From: Mycetohabitans rhizoxinica HKI 454
GTDB taxonomy: Bacteria; Pseudomonadota; Gammaproteobacteria; Burkholderiales; Burkholderiaceae
DNA length: 64,000 nucleotides
Direction: 5' to 3'
Assembly (NCBI RefSeq): GCF_000198775.1
Contig: NC_014722.1
Span: 1,011,518 to 1,075,517 of the forward strand
The notes under the pieces were generated by a model. It was not told the DNA's origin. It saw only the letters and a program-made list of their open reading frames with translations, and made no database searches. The translations under genes and the position numbers were made by a program. Below are positions 38,420 through 48,932 of the stretch, piece after piece (position 1 is the first letter of the stretch; each line of letters begins with the position of its first letter).

Positions 38420-39682
38420 ATGGACTATTGTGCAATTGATTTTGGCACGTCTAATTCTGCCGTCGCGCTGCCGGCGAGGGACGCCGCGCCGCATGGCGTC
38501 CGGCTAGCCCCGGTCGAGGACGACCATGCGACCCTGCCCACGGCCGTGTTTTTCAATCTGGACGAGGACATTCGTGTGTTCGGCCGGGCTGCGATCGAAT
38601 CCTATATCGATGGCTATGACGGACGGCTGATGCGCTCGATGAAGAGCATTCTGGGCTCGCCGCTGGCCGAGCAGAGCACTGAATTAGGGGACGGCACTGC
38701 GGTGCGTTATCTGGATGTGATTGCGCTGTTCCTACATCATCTCAAGCAGTGTGCGGAGGCCGCTGCGGGTCGGCCGGTGGAGCGGGCGGTGTTGGGCCGT
38801 CCTGTATTCTTTGTCGACGACGATCCGCGGGCCGATCGTCTGGCGCAGGACCAGTTGAAAACAGCCGCCCATGCCGTGGGTTTTCGGTACATCGAGTTCC
38901 AGTTCGAGCCGATTGCCGCGGCGTTCGACTACGAGGCGCGGCTCGATGCCGAGAAGCTGGTGCTGTTCGCCGATATCGGCGGCGGTACGTCCGACTTCTC
39001 GCTGGTGCGGGTCGGGCCGGACCGGGCGCGAAAGCTCGAACGGCAAGCGGACGTGCTTGGCCACCACGGCGTGCACGTAGCCGGCACCGATTTCGATCGG
39101 CGCGTGGAACTGGTGGCGATCATGCGTGAGTTGGGCTATCAATCACTGGACGAACAGGGACGCGAGGTGCCGAATCGGATTTACTTCGACCTCGCGACTT
39201 GGCACCTGATCAACACCGTCTATGCACCCAAGCGAGTGGGCGAGCTGCGGCTGACCAAGTACGTTTATGCACAGCCCCGCTACCACGACCGATTGATGCG
39301 CGTCATCGATGCGCGGCTCGGCCATGCGCTGGCCGGGCTGGCTGAGCGCGCGAAGATCGGCGTGGCCGCGGGCGGTGACGCGACGCTCGACTTGTCCCAG
39401 GTCGAGCCCGAGCTGGCGGTGGTTTTTTCCGAGCCGGAACTGCTGGAGGTGGCGCAGGACGAGATCCGCCGGATCGCGAACGCGGCGCGCGACACGCTAC
39501 GTCAGGCCGGCGTGCAGGCCGCCGATTTGGGGGCGGTGTACTTCACCGGGGGCTCAACCGGGTTGCGCTGCGTGACTGAGGCGATCGGCGACGCGTTTCC
39601 GCGGGCGGAAAAGGTCTTCGGTGATCGTCTGGCCAGCGTTGCCACCGGACTGGGGATCCACGCGCAGCGCCTGTTTGATTGA
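38420..39682 (+). CDS. Hsp70-family protein, YegD-like
   Basis: A 420-residue actin/Hsp70-fold ATPase without a substrate-binding domain: phosphate loops CAIDFGTSNSAVALP (4-18) and LFADIGGGTSDFSLV (about 180-194) and the adenosine motif YFTGGSTGLRCV near the end. YegD-type proteins are of unknown function, presumed chaperone-related. ATG at 38420 after CAGGAG. It faces the cold-shock gene across a bidirectional terminator. Confidence 0.9.
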   Translation: MDYCAIDFGTSNSAVALPARDAAPHGVRLAPVEDDHATLPTAVFFNLDEDIRVFGRAAIESYIDGYDGRLMRSMKSILGSPLAEQSTELGDGTAVRYLDVIALFLHHLKQCAEAAAGRPVERAVLGRPVFFVDDDPRADRLAQDQLKTAAHAVGFRYIEFQFEPIAAAFDYEARLDAEKLVLFADIGGGTSDFSLVRVGPDRARKLERQADVLGHHGVHVAGTDFDRRVELVAIMRELGYQSLDEQGREVPNRIYFDLATWHLINTVYAPKRVGELRLTKYVYAQPRYHDRLMRVIDARLGHALAGLAERAKIGVAAGGDATLDLSQVEPELAVVFSEPELLEVAQDEIRRIANAARDTLRQAGVQAADLGAVYFTGGSTGLRCVTEAIGDAFPRAEKVFGDRLASVATGLGIHAQRLFD

Positions 39683-39697
39683 CGCGCACACCGGATG

Positions 39698-39726
39698 AAA
39701 AAACCCCGCATAAAGCGGGGTTTTTT
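39698..39726. terminator. Bidirectional terminator between hsp70-like gene and cspA
   Basis: An A6-CCCCGC stem, loop ATAAA, GCGGGG-T6: T tracts on both strands, serving both convergent genes. Confidence 0.92.
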
Positions 39727-39756
39727 AATGGGCGCATCGCGCCAGGCGGGAGGGGC

Positions 39757-39960
39757 TTATGCCGCGCGAATATTCGCCGCTTGCTTGCCCTTCGGGCCCA
39801 TCTTCACTTCGTACGTGACCTTTTGGTTTTCCTGGAGGGACTTAAAGCCATCCATGCGAATTTCGGAGAAATGCGCAAACAGGTCTTCACCACCGCCGTC
39901 CGGCGTAATGAAGCCAAAACCTTTGGCGTCGTTGAACCACTTGACGGTTCCGGTTTCCAT
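39757..39960 (-). CDS. cspA: Cold-shock protein, CspA family
   Basis: A 67-residue single-stranded nucleic-acid chaperone with RNP1 KGFGFI (13-18) and RNP2 DLFAHF (26-31). A consensus promoter at 40134-40106 implies a 5' leader of about 140 bases, typical of cold-inducible csp mRNAs whose leader controls translation. Confidence 0.95.
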   Translation of the reverse strand: METGTVKWFNDAKGFGFITPDGGGEDLFAHFSEIRMDGFKSLQENQKVTYEVKMGPKGKQAANIRAA

Positions 39961-40105
39961 AAAACAAATCCTTAAAAATGAATAAGAGCCGAGGCCCGAT
40001 AGCGCATGAAATCAAGGAAGGGTGAGAGGAACTACCGAAGTACCGTCGTGGGAGACTACAGAGGAACAACCACCAACACTCGCCACTTGAAATCCTGCAT
40101 GCACA

Positions 40106-40134
40106 TTTATATTGCGAAAATCAGACCCGGTCAA
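40106..40134 (-). promoter_or_regulatory. Promoter of cspA
   Basis: On the minus strand TTGACC (40134-40129), a 17-base spacer and TATAAA (40111-40106): the best promoter match in the window. Transcription would begin near 40099, giving a leader of about 140 bases. Apart from this, 39961-40497 holds no gene I can support. Confidence 0.8.
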
Positions 40135-40497
40135 TGTTTTTTTCGCAAACTCAGTAGTTTCCCGGATGCGCTCTAACCGGGATTGCTTCGGATTCGTCTT
40201 TTCTGCCATTTCTCGCAACATCCCGCATCGCCATCAAAATGGGCATAGAGTTCGCTTTCTACGCCGCGGCTGGCGATTTATGTTAATCATTTGTCATTTG
40301 GTTGATGCCACGTGCAACGTTAATTCCGCGCTCGTCGGGTCGCCTCATGTTTCGTCGATTCGCAACTGATCGGCCAGTTGAAAGGTGCCATCGTTAAACT
40401 TCGCGCCGGTTGCAACCGACGCGTGACGCGTACTCACGAGACGTGCCAGCCGGAAACGGCACAGCGGTAAGGCGCGCTCATGTTCCTAGGAGATGTT

Positions 40498-42096
40498 GTG
40501 GATAGTTCGATCAAGCGAAACATCAGCCCCTTTGCGCTGATGTTGACCGGCTTGGGCTCGATCATCGGGTCGGGCTGGCTCTTCGGGGCCTGGAAGGCGG
40601 CAAAAATTGCAGGGCCGGCGGCAATCATTGCATGGATAATTGGGGCGGTGGTGATCCTGGCGATCGCGCTGACCTATGCGGAACTCGGTGCGATGTTCCC
40701 CGAGTCGGGCGGCATGGTCCGCTATGCCCGCTACTCCCATGGTTCGCTAGTCGGCTTCATCAGCGCGTGGGCTAACTGGATCGCGATCGTCTCCGTGATA
40801 CCGATTGAGGCAGAGGCATCGATCCAATATATGAGCTCATGGCCTTATGATTGGGCCCATGCGCTGTTCGTGCACGGCGAGCTGACCTTACCCGGGCTCC
40901 TGCTGTCGGCTGTGCTCGTGATCGTGTACTTCCTGTTGAATTATTGGGGCGTAAAGCTGTTCGCGCACGCGAATTCGGCAATCACGATCTTTAAGTTTCT
41001 AATTCCAGGCGCCACCATTCTGGGCCTCGTGCTGACCGGCTTTCATACGGATAACTTCGCGACCGGTGCGACTGGACAGTTCGCGCCCTATGGCTGGTCG
41101 GCGGTGCTGACCGCAGTGGCCACCAGCGGCATTGTCTTCGCCTTCAATGGATTCCAAAGTCCGGTGAATCTGGCGGGCGAGGCGCGCAATCCGGATCGCA
41201 GCGTGCCGTTCGCCGTGGTCGGATCGATCCTGATCGCGCTAGTTATCTATGTGCTGCTGCAGGTCGCGTATATTGGCGCCATCAATCCGGCGGATGTCGC
41301 CAAGGGCTGGGATAAGCTGAACTTCAGTTCACCGTTTGCCGAGCTTGCGCTCGCCCTGAACCTGAATTGGCTCGCGATGCTGCTGTACATCGATGCGTTC
41401 GTGAGCCCCAGCGGCACCGGTACCACTTACATGGCGACGACGACCCGGATGATTTACGCGATGGAGCGCAACAACACGTTGCCCAAGATTTTCAGTAGCG
41501 TGCATCCGCTCTATGGGGTGCCGCGGCCCGCAATGTGGTTCAACCTGATCGTCTCGTTCATCTTCCTGCTCTTTTTTCGTGGCTGGAGCTCGCTGGCCGC
41601 GGTCATCTCGGTTGCCACGGTGATCTCGTACCTGACGGGGCCGATTAGCCTGATGGCGCTGCGCCGCACCAGCGGGGACATCGAACGGCCGCTGCGCATC
41701 CCCGGCATGGGCTTGATTGCGCCGTTTGCGTTTGTCTGTGCGTCGCTGATCCTGTATTGGGCAAAATGGCCGCTGACCGGCGAGATCATTCTGCTGATGG
41801 TCGTCGCGCTGCCGGTTTTCTTCTACTACCAAGCCAAGGCAGGCTGGAAAGGATTTTCTAAGGACTGGCGCTCAGCCTGGTGGATGGTCACCTACCTGCC
41901 GGTCATGGCGGTGCTGTCGTACATCGGCAGCAAGCCGTTCGGCGGGCTCGGCTACCTCCCCTATGGCTGGGACATGGCGGTCGTCGCGGTGACCTCGCTC
42001 GGGTTCTATCAGTGGGGGGTGTCTAGCGGCTGGCGCACCGCGTATCTGGACGAGCGGGAACAGCGCGAGGAAATCCTGGAAGGCGTCGGTATTTGA
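40498..42096 (+). CDS. APC family amino-acid permease
   Basis: A 532-residue inner-membrane transporter with about 12 helices. The N-terminal SPFALMLTGLGSIIGSGWLFG (about 10-30) is the APC substrate-binding helix, followed by YAELGAMFPESGGMVRYA and later VFAFNGFQSPVNLAGEARNP. It resembles aspartate/other amino-acid:proton symporters. The frame opens at an ATG at 40480, but AGGAG at 40488-40492 points to the GTG at 40498 as the start. Substrate not determined. Confidence 0.9.
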   Translation: MDSSIKRNISPFALMLTGLGSIIGSGWLFGAWKAAKIAGPAAIIAWIIGAVVILAIALTYAELGAMFPESGGMVRYARYSHGSLVGFISAWANWIAIVSVIPIEAEASIQYMSSWPYDWAHALFVHGELTLPGLLLSAVLVIVYFLLNYWGVKLFAHANSAITIFKFLIPGATILGLVLTGFHTDNFATGATGQFAPYGWSAVLTAVATSGIVFAFNGFQSPVNLAGEARNPDRSVPFAVVGSILIALVIYVLLQVAYIGAINPADVAKGWDKLNFSSPFAELALALNLNWLAMLLYIDAFVSPSGTGTTYMATTTRMIYAMERNNTLPKIFSSVHPLYGVPRPAMWFNLIVSFIFLLFFRGWSSLAAVISVATVISYLTGPISLMALRRTSGDIERPLRIPGMGLIAPFAFVCASLILYWAKWPLTGEIILLMVVALPVFFYYQAKAGWKGFSKDWRSAWWMVTYLPVMAVLSYIGSKPFGGLGYLPYGWDMAVVAVTSLGFYQWGVSSGWRTAYLDEREQREEILEGVGI

Positions 42097-42185
42097 GCGT
42101 GGGGCATCGGTATCGGCGTGCCGTCGCGTGCATCGGCGTGGATTGACACCGAGGCACGCGTGCCGGCTCGCGCCGCTACACTGCG

Positions 42186-43208
42186 TTACGCCGGCGGCAG
42201 GTGCGATAGCGTCGCCGCCGCAATTAGCGCGGCCGCCAGCAGTGCTGACTTGACCCACAGTGTTCTGCCAAGATGGGCGGCCGTGACTGAATAACGCGGC
42301 GACAACGTATTGCTTTCTCCGCCATGAGCGCGTTGCGCATCGCGCAGCCGCGGCAACCATACAGCACGGTTCAGTATCCCGAGCAATGCGGCCGCCGCCA
42401 CGATGACGAGCTTGGCGCCAAGCCATCGGCCATAGTAGGTGCCGGCCAGCGGGGCGGGTGCGTTGGCGCAGATCCAGGCGACGTTGTATAGGCCGGTGAG
42501 CGCGACCAACGCCAAGGCGATCGCCCACGCGCGGGACAGTCGTTCACAAAACGCCAGATGCCGCCCGCCGTCGGCGCGTGTCTGCAATGCGAACGTTGGC
42601 AACACGAATGCTGCGATGCTCACGCCGCCAGCCCATGCAGCGCTCGCTCCGACATGGACGCAGTACACGGCCTGCGTGAGGCTGAAGTCGCCCGCATCTG
42701 CCGCATGACTGGCCGCGGCCTTGCCTGCCGCATACAGCGCGAGGCCCAGCACCGTGATGCGCACCGGCCAACGGGGTGGGGCGCTGCCCGGCCCGGGGGG
42801 TGGGCCGCCTCGTGCTTGGCTGCCGCGCAACTGCACGCGCGAGGCGGCGAGTGCCACCGCGATACCGGCCGCCCCGGTCAGCCATGCGGCGCCGTCATGC
42901 GACTGTCGCAGCACAATGCCCAGCGCGGTGCTCAGTGTCGAGCCGCTCATCGTGGCGGCCTGCAGCCACAGGTACACCAACTGAGTGATGCCCAGCGCGC
43001 ACAATGAAAACCATAGGATGGCCGGCAATCGGATGCCAGGCATGGCTTGCTTGATCGAGCCACGTAGTCGCAGCCGTGCGGCGTCGCGAGACGAAGCGAA
43101 TACGGTGGCCAGCGTCGCGCCGCACAGTATCGAGCCTGCGGCGATCGCGAACAGCACGTCCTGGATGGCGGCGATGGTCATCTGCATGATGGACAGGGAC
43201 GAGGTCAT
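42186..43208 (-). CDS. copD: CopD-domain copper resistance/uptake protein
   Basis: A 340-residue membrane protein with eight or so helices and a C-terminal CopD domain (HVGASAAWAGGVSIAAFVLP, then WLGAKLVIVAAAALLGILNR). CopD proteins move copper across the inner membrane, usually with periplasmic CopC. No CopC gene is recognisable next to it, and the 400 bases upstream are unreadable, so it may be an orphan. Confidence 0.8.
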   Translation of the reverse strand: MTSSLSIMQMTIAAIQDVLFAIAAGSILCGATLATVFASSRDAARLRLRGSIKQAMPGIRLPAILWFSLCALGITQLVYLWLQAATMSGSTLSTALGIVLRQSHDGAAWLTGAAGIAVALAASRVQLRGSQARGGPPPGPGSAPPRWPVRITVLGLALYAAGKAAASHAADAGDFSLTQAVYCVHVGASAAWAGGVSIAAFVLPTFALQTRADGGRHLAFCERLSRAWAIALALVALTGLYNVAWICANAPAPLAGTYYGRWLGAKLVIVAAAALLGILNRAVWLPRLRDAQRAHGGESNTLSPRYSVTAAHLGRTLWVKSALLAAALIAAATLSHLPPA

Positions 43209-43610
43209 CGGGCCGCGCTCCGGTTGACGACCACGCGTGGGCGCGCTCGCGTAACGGCGATAGGCGAGGCATCGACGATGGGCGAAGCAACTTCACAGGT
43301 TGTGGCCGTGTTTTCGCGGGCGGCGACGGAAAGTGGATGCAATGCTTGGATAGTCATCAAGGCTGGAGCGCGGTCGGCGGGCTGCCCACCAAGCCACGGC
43401 GACCATCATCGCGGTGTGGGCAATGGCAGGATGGGGGCGGGTGGCAGGTGTCGGCGCCGGGTCCGCATATGTCGGGCAAAACGAGCGCCGATTATGCCAT
43501 GCGTCGCGATGGGGCGATCGTGCGCGAAGCAGCCGCCTCAGCGCGACGATGACGCGGTGCGTGTCACGGGCTCGCATCCCGCAGGCCGCTGCCCCATTGC
43601 TTATGCGGCG
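43209..43610. other. Spacer upstream of copD, no gene recognised
   Basis: About 400 bases. Minus-strand frames exist but their translations (Arg/Pro/His-rich) look like chance readings of GC-rich DNA. This is where copC would be expected, so a decayed gene is possible but not demonstrable. Confidence 0.35.
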
Positions 43611-44387
43611 CTACAGCACGTAATGGGTCATCGCCAGCGAGCGCTGATAGGTGCCTTGCGCGTGGATATCCAGCTTGTAGTCGTCGTCGGCTGCGCCCAG
43701 CACGGCAAACACAGGTAGCAGATGCTCGTCGCTCGGATGCATCGCCACGGCGTAGGGTGCCTGCTGCCGGTAGTCGAGCAAGGCGCCCAGATCATGCGTG
43801 GCCATCCTCGCTTCAAACCATCCGGTGAACTCAGCCACGTGCGGATCTGCATCACCGGGCCGTGCCGAGAAGTCCGCGGCCTGTAGATTGTGCGTGATTT
43901 GTCCGGAGCCGACGATCAGCACGCCGTCATCGCGCAGGGGCCTGAGCGCGTGCCCGACCCGATAGTGATGTGCCGGATCGCGGTGCGGCTGAATCGACAT
44001 CTGCACCACCGGGATATCGGCCGCGGGATACAGCAACAGCAGCGGAACCCAGGCGCCGTGATCCAGCCCGCGTACGGCGCCGCTGGCCGCGATGCCAGCT
44101 TGCATCAGCAATTCGATGGCGCGCTGCGCGACGTCCGGTGCGCCGGGCGCATCATACGTCAGTTCGTACAGCGCGCGGGGGAAGCCATAGAAGTCGTGAA
44201 GGGTCTCTGGTGCCGTTGTGAGGCTGGCGACTGGCTCGGTGCTGGTCCAATGCGCGGACAACACGAGAATGGCGCGCGGACGCGGCCAGCGCGTGGCCAA
44301 GGCGGCGAACCCGACGCGCGGCATCGACGGGTCGATCGGCAGCGTCGGCGCGCCATGGGACAGGAAGACGGTAGGTAGACGGGGCAT
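43611..44387 (-). CDS. DODA-type extradiol ring-cleavage dioxygenase family protein
   Basis: A 258-residue LigB-fold protein of the YgiD/4,5-DOPA dioxygenase group: LPTVFLSHGAPTLPID (metal His near 11), LVLSAHWTSTEPVAS, GLDHGAWVPLLLLYP and the C-terminal AVAMHPSDEHLLPVFAVLGA supply the metal and active-site histidines. Start at the ATG at 44387. Natural substrate in bacteria is unclear. Confidence 0.87.
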   Translation of the reverse strand: MPRLPTVFLSHGAPTLPIDPSMPRVGFAALATRWPRPRAILVLSAHWTSTEPVASLTTAPETLHDFYGFPRALYELTYDAPGAPDVAQRAIELLMQAGIAASGAVRGLDHGAWVPLLLLYPAADIPVVQMSIQPHRDPAHHYRVGHALRPLRDDGVLIVGSGQITHNLQAADFSARPGDADPHVAEFTGWFEARMATHDLGALLDYRQQAPYAVAMHPSDEHLLPVFAVLGAADDDYKLDIHAQGTYQRSLAMTHYVL

Positions 44388-44495
44388 CGCAGCAGGCACG
44401 CATCTGGCGTGCAAAACAAGTCATACCGCGACTATAAGGGCGCGCGCCCGTCTAATAAATGCGACAGCGGGAAACGGATTGTGTCGTGCCGGTTG

Positions 44496-45098
44496 TCAAT
44501 CCCGCGCCGGTGCCAGTCCCGTCCATGCCCGCGAGCGTGCTGCCGCGAGGCCGAACATATCTAGCGCGCGCGCGACGGTATCGGCCACCAATTCGTCGAT
44601 CGTCGCGGGGCGGTGGTAGAACGCCGGCACCGGTGGGAACACAATGCCACCCATCTCAGTGACGGCCGTCATGTTGCGCAGATGCGCGAGATTGAGCGGC
44701 GTTTCGCGAACCATCAGCACAAGCCGGCGCCGCTCCTTCAGTGTGACATCGGCAGCCCGGGCAATTAGGTTGTCGGACAGGCCATGCGCGATGCTGGCCA
44801 GCGTTTTCATCGAGCACGGTGCCACGATCATGCCGTCCGTCTGAAACGAGCCGCTGGCGAGGGTTGCGCCGATGTCGCGCGGATTGTGCACGTAATGCGC
44901 CAACTGTTCGAGCGCCGCGCGCTCGATGCCTAATTCGTGTCGTACATTGAGCCAGCCGGCACTGGAGACGACCAGATGGCTTTCGACGCCGTCCAACTCA
45001 CGCAGCGCGCGCAGCACGCCGGCGCCATAGGCGGCGCCGGTGGCGCCGGTGATCGCGACGATTAGCCGTCGTGTCGACGGCCGCGCGTCATGAGGCAT
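44496..45098 (-). CDS. ubiX: Flavin prenyltransferase UbiX
   Basis: Makes prenylated FMN for the decarboxylase UbiD in ubiquinone synthesis. The 200-residue flavodoxin-like protein has LIVAITGATGAAYGAGVL, APCSMKTLASIAHGLSDNL and LVLMVRETPLNLAHLRNM. It overlaps the end of grxD by 11 bases and ends the hemA operon. Confidence 0.93.
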   Translation of the reverse strand: MPHDARPSTRRLIVAITGATGAAYGAGVLRALRELDGVESHLVVSSAGWLNVRHELGIERAALEQLAHYVHNPRDIGATLASGSFQTDGMIVAPCSMKTLASIAHGLSDNLIARAADVTLKERRRLVLMVRETPLNLAHLRNMTAVTEMGGIVFPPVPAFYHRPATIDELVADTVARALDMFGLAAARSRAWTGLAPARD

Positions 45099-45402
45099 TC
45101 GTGAACAACTGCTGCAATTCTCCGGACTGGTACATCTCCATCATGATGTCCGAGCCACCGACGAATTCACCGTTCACGTACAACTGCGGGATCGTGGGCC
45201 AGTTCGAGAACGTCTTGATGCCTTGCCGCACTGCCTCGTCCTCGAGGACATTGACCGTATGCACCGAATCGACGCCGCATGCCTTCAGGACCTGGATGGC
45301 TCGGCCGGAGAAGCCGCACATCGGGAATTGCGCGGTGCCCTTCATGAACAGCACGACCGGGTGGTCGCTAACGATTTGTTTGATGCGCTCTTGGGTATCC
45401 AT
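45088..45402 (-). CDS. grxD: Monothiol glutaredoxin Grx4 type
   Basis: A 104-residue CGFS glutaredoxin (FPMCGFSGRA, Cys29) that carries [2Fe-2S] clusters, often together with BolA proteins such as that at 7588. WPTIPQLYVNGEFVGGSDI binds glutathione. It lies between prmC and ubiX in the same minus-strand run. Confidence 0.95.
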   Translation of the reverse strand: MDTQERIKQIVSDHPVVLFMKGTAQFPMCGFSGRAIQVLKACGVDSVHTVNVLEDEAVRQGIKTFSNWPTIPQLYVNGEFVGGSDIMMEMYQSGELQQLFTNAS

Positions 45403-45477
45403 GGCTGACCTTGCTTTAAATGCGGTTTGGATTAGATGATAGCGGATTTCGTCTGCCCGGGCCGGCGTTGCGGCCTG

Positions 45478-46383
45478 CTATCGGCTGCCGCAGGTGACGC
45501 GCTCGATGCCGGCCAGGTCTCGCACGGAGCGTACCGAGTCAAAGCCGTGCGCATCGAGCAGCGCGCGCACGGCTTCAGCCTGGTCGTACCCGTGTTCCAG
45601 CCAGAGTGTGGCGCCCGGCGCCAGCCACGCGACGGAACCGGTGACGATCGCGCGAATCGCGCTGAGCCCGTCTGCGTGGTCGGTCAGCGCGTCCAGCGGC
45701 TCAAAGCGCAGGTCGCCCTCGCGCAGATGCGGGTCCGACGCGGCGATATAGGGCGGATTGCTGACGATGGCGTCAAAGCGTGCCGGGGCGAGGCGATGCG
45801 GCTCGCTAAGCGCGTCGAACCAAGTGCCGTGGCGCAGTGCGAGACGGGGCTGCGTCGGTGTGCCCGACGTGACGAAATCATGACGCGCGGCCGATACCGG
45901 CAGTGCCGGCGCAAGCGCCGCGTCGCCGAGCAGGCGCCGCGCATTGCGCCGCGCGACGTCCAGCGCGCCAGCACAGCGATCCGTGGCGACGATCCGCGCA
46001 TCCGGGCGCGTATGGGCGATCGCAATCGCGATGGCGCCGCTGCCAGTGCCAAGATCGAGTATGCGGGGGGACGGGATTGTCTGTACCGCGTTCAGCGCGC
46101 ACTCAACCAGCAGCTCCGTCTCCGGACGCGGGATCAGCACGTGCGGCGTCACATCGAAGTCGAGCCCGAAGAATTCGCGCGAACCGACCAGTTGCGCGAT
46201 CGGCTCGCCCTCGACTCGCCGGGCCTGCAACGCCAGAAAGCGCGCCGATAACGCGTTTGGCAGCGTGTCGTCAGCACGCGTGATCAGCGCGGTACGCGGC
46301 CAATCCAGCACGTGGGCGAGCAGAATCCGGGCTTCCAGCGGGGCCAGCGGCGAGTTTCGCAGCAGTTGCGCGACGCAAGTCAT
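45478..46383 (-). CDS. prmC: Release-factor glutamine methyltransferase PrmC
   Basis: Methylates the glutamine of the GGQ motif in release factors; its substrate RF1 is encoded directly upstream. It has 301 residues, with the SAM site LDLGTGSGAIAIAIA (about 109-123) and catalytic NPPY (209-212). The ATG at 46383 starts seven bases after the prfA stop; the open frame upstream overlaps prfA and is not used. Confidence 0.95.
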   Translation of the reverse strand: MTCVAQLLRNSPLAPLEARILLAHVLDWPRTALITRADDTLPNALSARFLALQARRVEGEPIAQLVGSREFFGLDFDVTPHVLIPRPETELLVECALNAVQTIPSPRILDLGTGSGAIAIAIAHTRPDARIVATDRCAGALDVARRNARRLLGDAALAPALPVSAARHDFVTSGTPTQPRLALRHGTWFDALSEPHRLAPARFDAIVSNPPYIAASDPHLREGDLRFEPLDALTDHADGLSAIRAIVTGSVAWLAPGATLWLEHGYDQAEAVRALLDAHGFDSVRSVRDLAGIERVTCGSR

Positions 46384-46390
46384 GATGCGC

Positions 46391-47473
46391 TTACTCGATC
46401 TCGCCCATCGCGGCGAGCAGCTCGGCCTGATGTTCCGAGACAAGCGCGTCGATGAGCGCGTCTAGGTCGCCGTCCATCATCTGTTCCAGCTTGTACAGCG
46501 TCACGTTGATCCGGTGGTCGGTCAGCCGGCCCTGCGGGAAATTGTAGGTGCGAATGCGCTCGGAGCGATCGCCCGAGCCCACGAGGCTTTTGCGGGTGGC
46601 GGCCTCCTTCGCATGCTGCTCCTGATATTGCTTGTCCTTAATGCGGGCGGCCAGCACCTTCATCGCGCGGTCCTTGTTTTTGTGCTGCGAGCGATCGTCC
46701 TGGCATTCCACTACGATGCCGGTTGGCAGGTGCGTGATGCGCACCGCCGAGTCGGTCTTGTTGATGTGCTGGCCGCCGGCGCCAGACGCGCGGAACGTGT
46801 CAATGCGCAAATCGGCTGGATTAAGCTCGATTTCGGCGATCTCGTCCGCTTCTGGCATCACGGCGACCGTGCAAGCCGACGTGTGGATACGCCCCTGCGT
46901 CTCGGTGGCCGGCACCCGCTGCACGCGATGCCCGCCTGACTCGAATTTGAGCCGCGAATAGGCGCCCTGGCCGATGATACGAACGATCACTTCCTTATAG
47001 CCGCCCAGGTCCGACGCGCTTTCCGACATCATCTCGACCTGCCAGCGATGGCGTTCCGCATAGCGCAGGTACATGCGCAGCAGATCGCCGGCGAATAGCG
47101 CGCTCTCGTCGCCGCCGGTGCCGGCGCGAATTTCCACAAAGATGTTGCGCTCGTCGTTCGGGTCCTTGGGCAGTAGCATTTTCTGCAAGTCGCGCTCCAG
47201 TTGCTCCATCCGGCTGCGCGCCGTATTAAGTTCGTCCTCCGCGAAATCCCGCATCGATGGATCGGTCAGCAATTCCTGAGCGGTCGCCTCATCGTTGCGC
47301 GCGGTTTTCCACTGCGCATATTGCTCGACCACTGGCGCGAGTTCCGCGTGCTCGCGGGTCAGCTTGCGGTACTGGTCGAGATCGGACGTGACATCTTCGC
47401 GCGAAAGTAGTTCGTTCAACTCCGGCAGTCGCTTGGTAAGCTGCTCCAGCTTGGCTTGCATACTCGGTTTCAT
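46391..47473 (-). CDS. prfA: Peptide chain release factor 1
   Basis: Terminates translation at UAA and UAG. It has 360 residues with the GGQ loop ([13 protein letters not shown], 233-235) and an anticodon-like region near 180-200 ([13 protein letters not shown]). The ATG at 47473 ([12 protein letters not shown]) gives the exact family length, so the frame upstream is ignored. Confidence 0.96.
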   Translation of the reverse strand: MKPSMQAKLEQLTKRLPELNELLSREDVTSDLDQYRKLTREHAELAPVVEQYAQWKTARNDEATAQELLTDPSMRDFAEDELNTARSRMEQLERDLQKMLLPKDPNDERNIFVEIRAGTGGDESALFAGDLLRMYLRYAERHRWQVEMMSESASDLGGYKEVIVRIIGQGAYSRLKFESGGHRVQRVPATETQGRIHTSACTVAVMPEADEIAEIELNPADLRIDTFRASGAGGQHINKTDSAVRITHLPTGIVVECQDDRSQHKNKDRAMKVLAARIKDKQYQEQHAKEAATRKSLVGSGDRSERIRTYNFPQGRLTDHRINVTLYKLEQMMDGDLDALIDALVSEHQAELLAAMGEIE

Positions 47474-47567
47474 CGGCGCATCTGGCAAAGGGTGCGAACG
47501 GGGTCGCGTTCAATGGAAAACGAAGGCACGCTCGACGATACGCGCGTGCCGGCGGGGGCGAGCGCCA

Positions 47568-48902
47568 CTAACGCTCAGAGGGGCCGGCGTGCTGGTAGAA
47601 GCCGGACATCAGGTCGACCAGCTTGTCGCGATCGCCGCCGGCCGCGTGGGTCAGCGCATGCGTCGGACCATGGATGAACTTGTTGGTCAGCGCCTGCGAC
47701 AGTGCCTCGAGCACGGCGGCGGGATCGTCGCCGCGTGCCAGCATTTTCTGAGCGCGCTCCAACTCCACGCGGCGCAGCCGGTCGGCTTGCGTGTGCATGT
47801 GACGGATCACCGGCACGATGCTGCGTTGCTCGAGCCAGTGCATAAAGGCTTGCACGCGTGTCTCGATAATCGCCTCGGCCTGCGCGACGGCGGCTTGCCG
47901 GATGGCATTGCTTTCCCGCACGATCGAGCCGAGGTCGTCCACCGTATAAAGGAACACGTCGTCCAGCTCGGCCACTTCGGGCTCGATGTCGCGCGGCACC
48001 GCCAGGTCCACCATGAACATTGGCCGGTGCTTGCGTGCCTTGAGCGCGCGCTCTACCGCGCCCAGGCCGATGAGCGGCAGGGTAGACGCGGTACATGACA
48101 CGACGATGTCGAACTCGTGCAGCCGCGACGGCAGCTCGGCGAGCATGATCGCCTTGCCGCCGAAGCGCTCGGCTAGCTTGCTGCCGCGCTCCACGGTGCG
48201 GTTGGCGACGATCAGCTCACGCGGATTCTGCGCGGCGAAATGCGTCGCACACAACTCGATCATCTCGCCGGCACCGATGAACAACACGCGTTGCCCGGCG
48301 ATGTTCTCGAAAATGCGTTGCGCCAACCGCACTGCCGCGGCAGCCATCGATACCGAATGCGCGCCGATCTCCGTCTGCCCGCGCACTTCCTTGGCCACCG
48401 CGAACGTACGCTGAAACAACTGGTTCAGGTAGGTACCGAGCGCACCGGCTTCCGACGCGGTACGCACGGCGTCCTTCATTTGGCCCAGGATCTGGGTTTC
48501 GCCGAGCACCATCGAGTCCAGGCCCGATGCCACTCGCATCGCATGGCGGACTGCTTCGGACTGCGGCAACGCGTAGATATGCGGGGCAAGCTTCTCGACC
48601 GAGATCCGGTGATAGCTCGACAGCCACGCGATCGCATGTTCGCGCGCGGCGCGGTCGTCGGTCGCACAGTAGAGTTCGGTCCGATTGCAGGTTGACAGTA
48701 TCGCGGCCTCCGCCAGTGCTTGCTGTGCGTGCGCGATACGCGTGGCGGCACTGGGGGCCGCGATGTGTGCCTCATCGCGCCGCGCCCACGCGTCCTTAAG
48801 CGTGTGCAAGGCTGGCTTGATCTGCTCGAGCGGAAACGCCACGCGCTCGCGCAATGCGACCGGCGCGGTGTGGTGGTTGATCCCGATGGTGAGCAGGTGC
48901 AT
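47568..48902 (-). CDS. hemA: Glutamyl-tRNA reductase
   Basis: First step of tetrapyrrole synthesis by the C5 route: reduces glutamyl-tRNA to glutamate-1-semialdehyde. It has 444 residues, with the catalytic Cys72 in [10 protein letters not shown], a Rossmann NADPH site ([12 protein letters not shown]) and the C-terminal dimerisation helix. About 22 residues ([15 protein letters not shown] region, 40-62) look inserted relative to E. coli HemA. ATG at 48902; first gene of the hemA-prfA-prmC-grxD-ubiX run. Confidence 0.95.
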   Translation of the reverse strand: MHLLTIGINHHTAPVALRERVAFPLEQIKPALHTLKDAWARRDEAHIAAPSAATRIAHAQQALAEAAILSTCNRTELYCATDDRAAREHAIAWLSSYHRISVEKLAPHIYALPQSEAVRHAMRVASGLDSMVLGETQILGQMKDAVRTASEAGALGTYLNQLFQRTFAVAKEVRGQTEIGAHSVSMAAAAVRLAQRIFENIAGQRVLFIGAGEMIELCATHFAAQNPRELIVANRTVERGSKLAERFGGKAIMLAELPSRLHEFDIVVSCTASTLPLIGLGAVERALKARKHRPMFMVDLAVPRDIEPEVAELDDVFLYTVDDLGSIVRESNAIRQAAVAQAEAIIETRVQAFMHWLEQRSIVPVIRHMHTQADRLRRVELERAQKMLARGDDPAAVLEALSQALTNKFIHGPTHALTHAAGGDRDKLVDLMSGFYQHAGPSER

Positions 48903-48926
48903 GGTTGCCGTCAAAAGTAGCCCATC

Positions 48927-48932
48927 ATTATA
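48927..48932 (-). promoter_or_regulatory. Putative -10 box of hemA
   Basis: TATAAT on the minus strand (48932-48927), 24 bases before the hemA ATG. No strong -35 is seen. Confidence 0.4.

Noticed and set aside
40012..40221. 69-codon minus-strand frame upstream of cspA
   Set aside because: The cspA promoter (40134-40106) lies inside it, so it would be split by the transcription start; more likely leader and promoter DNA.
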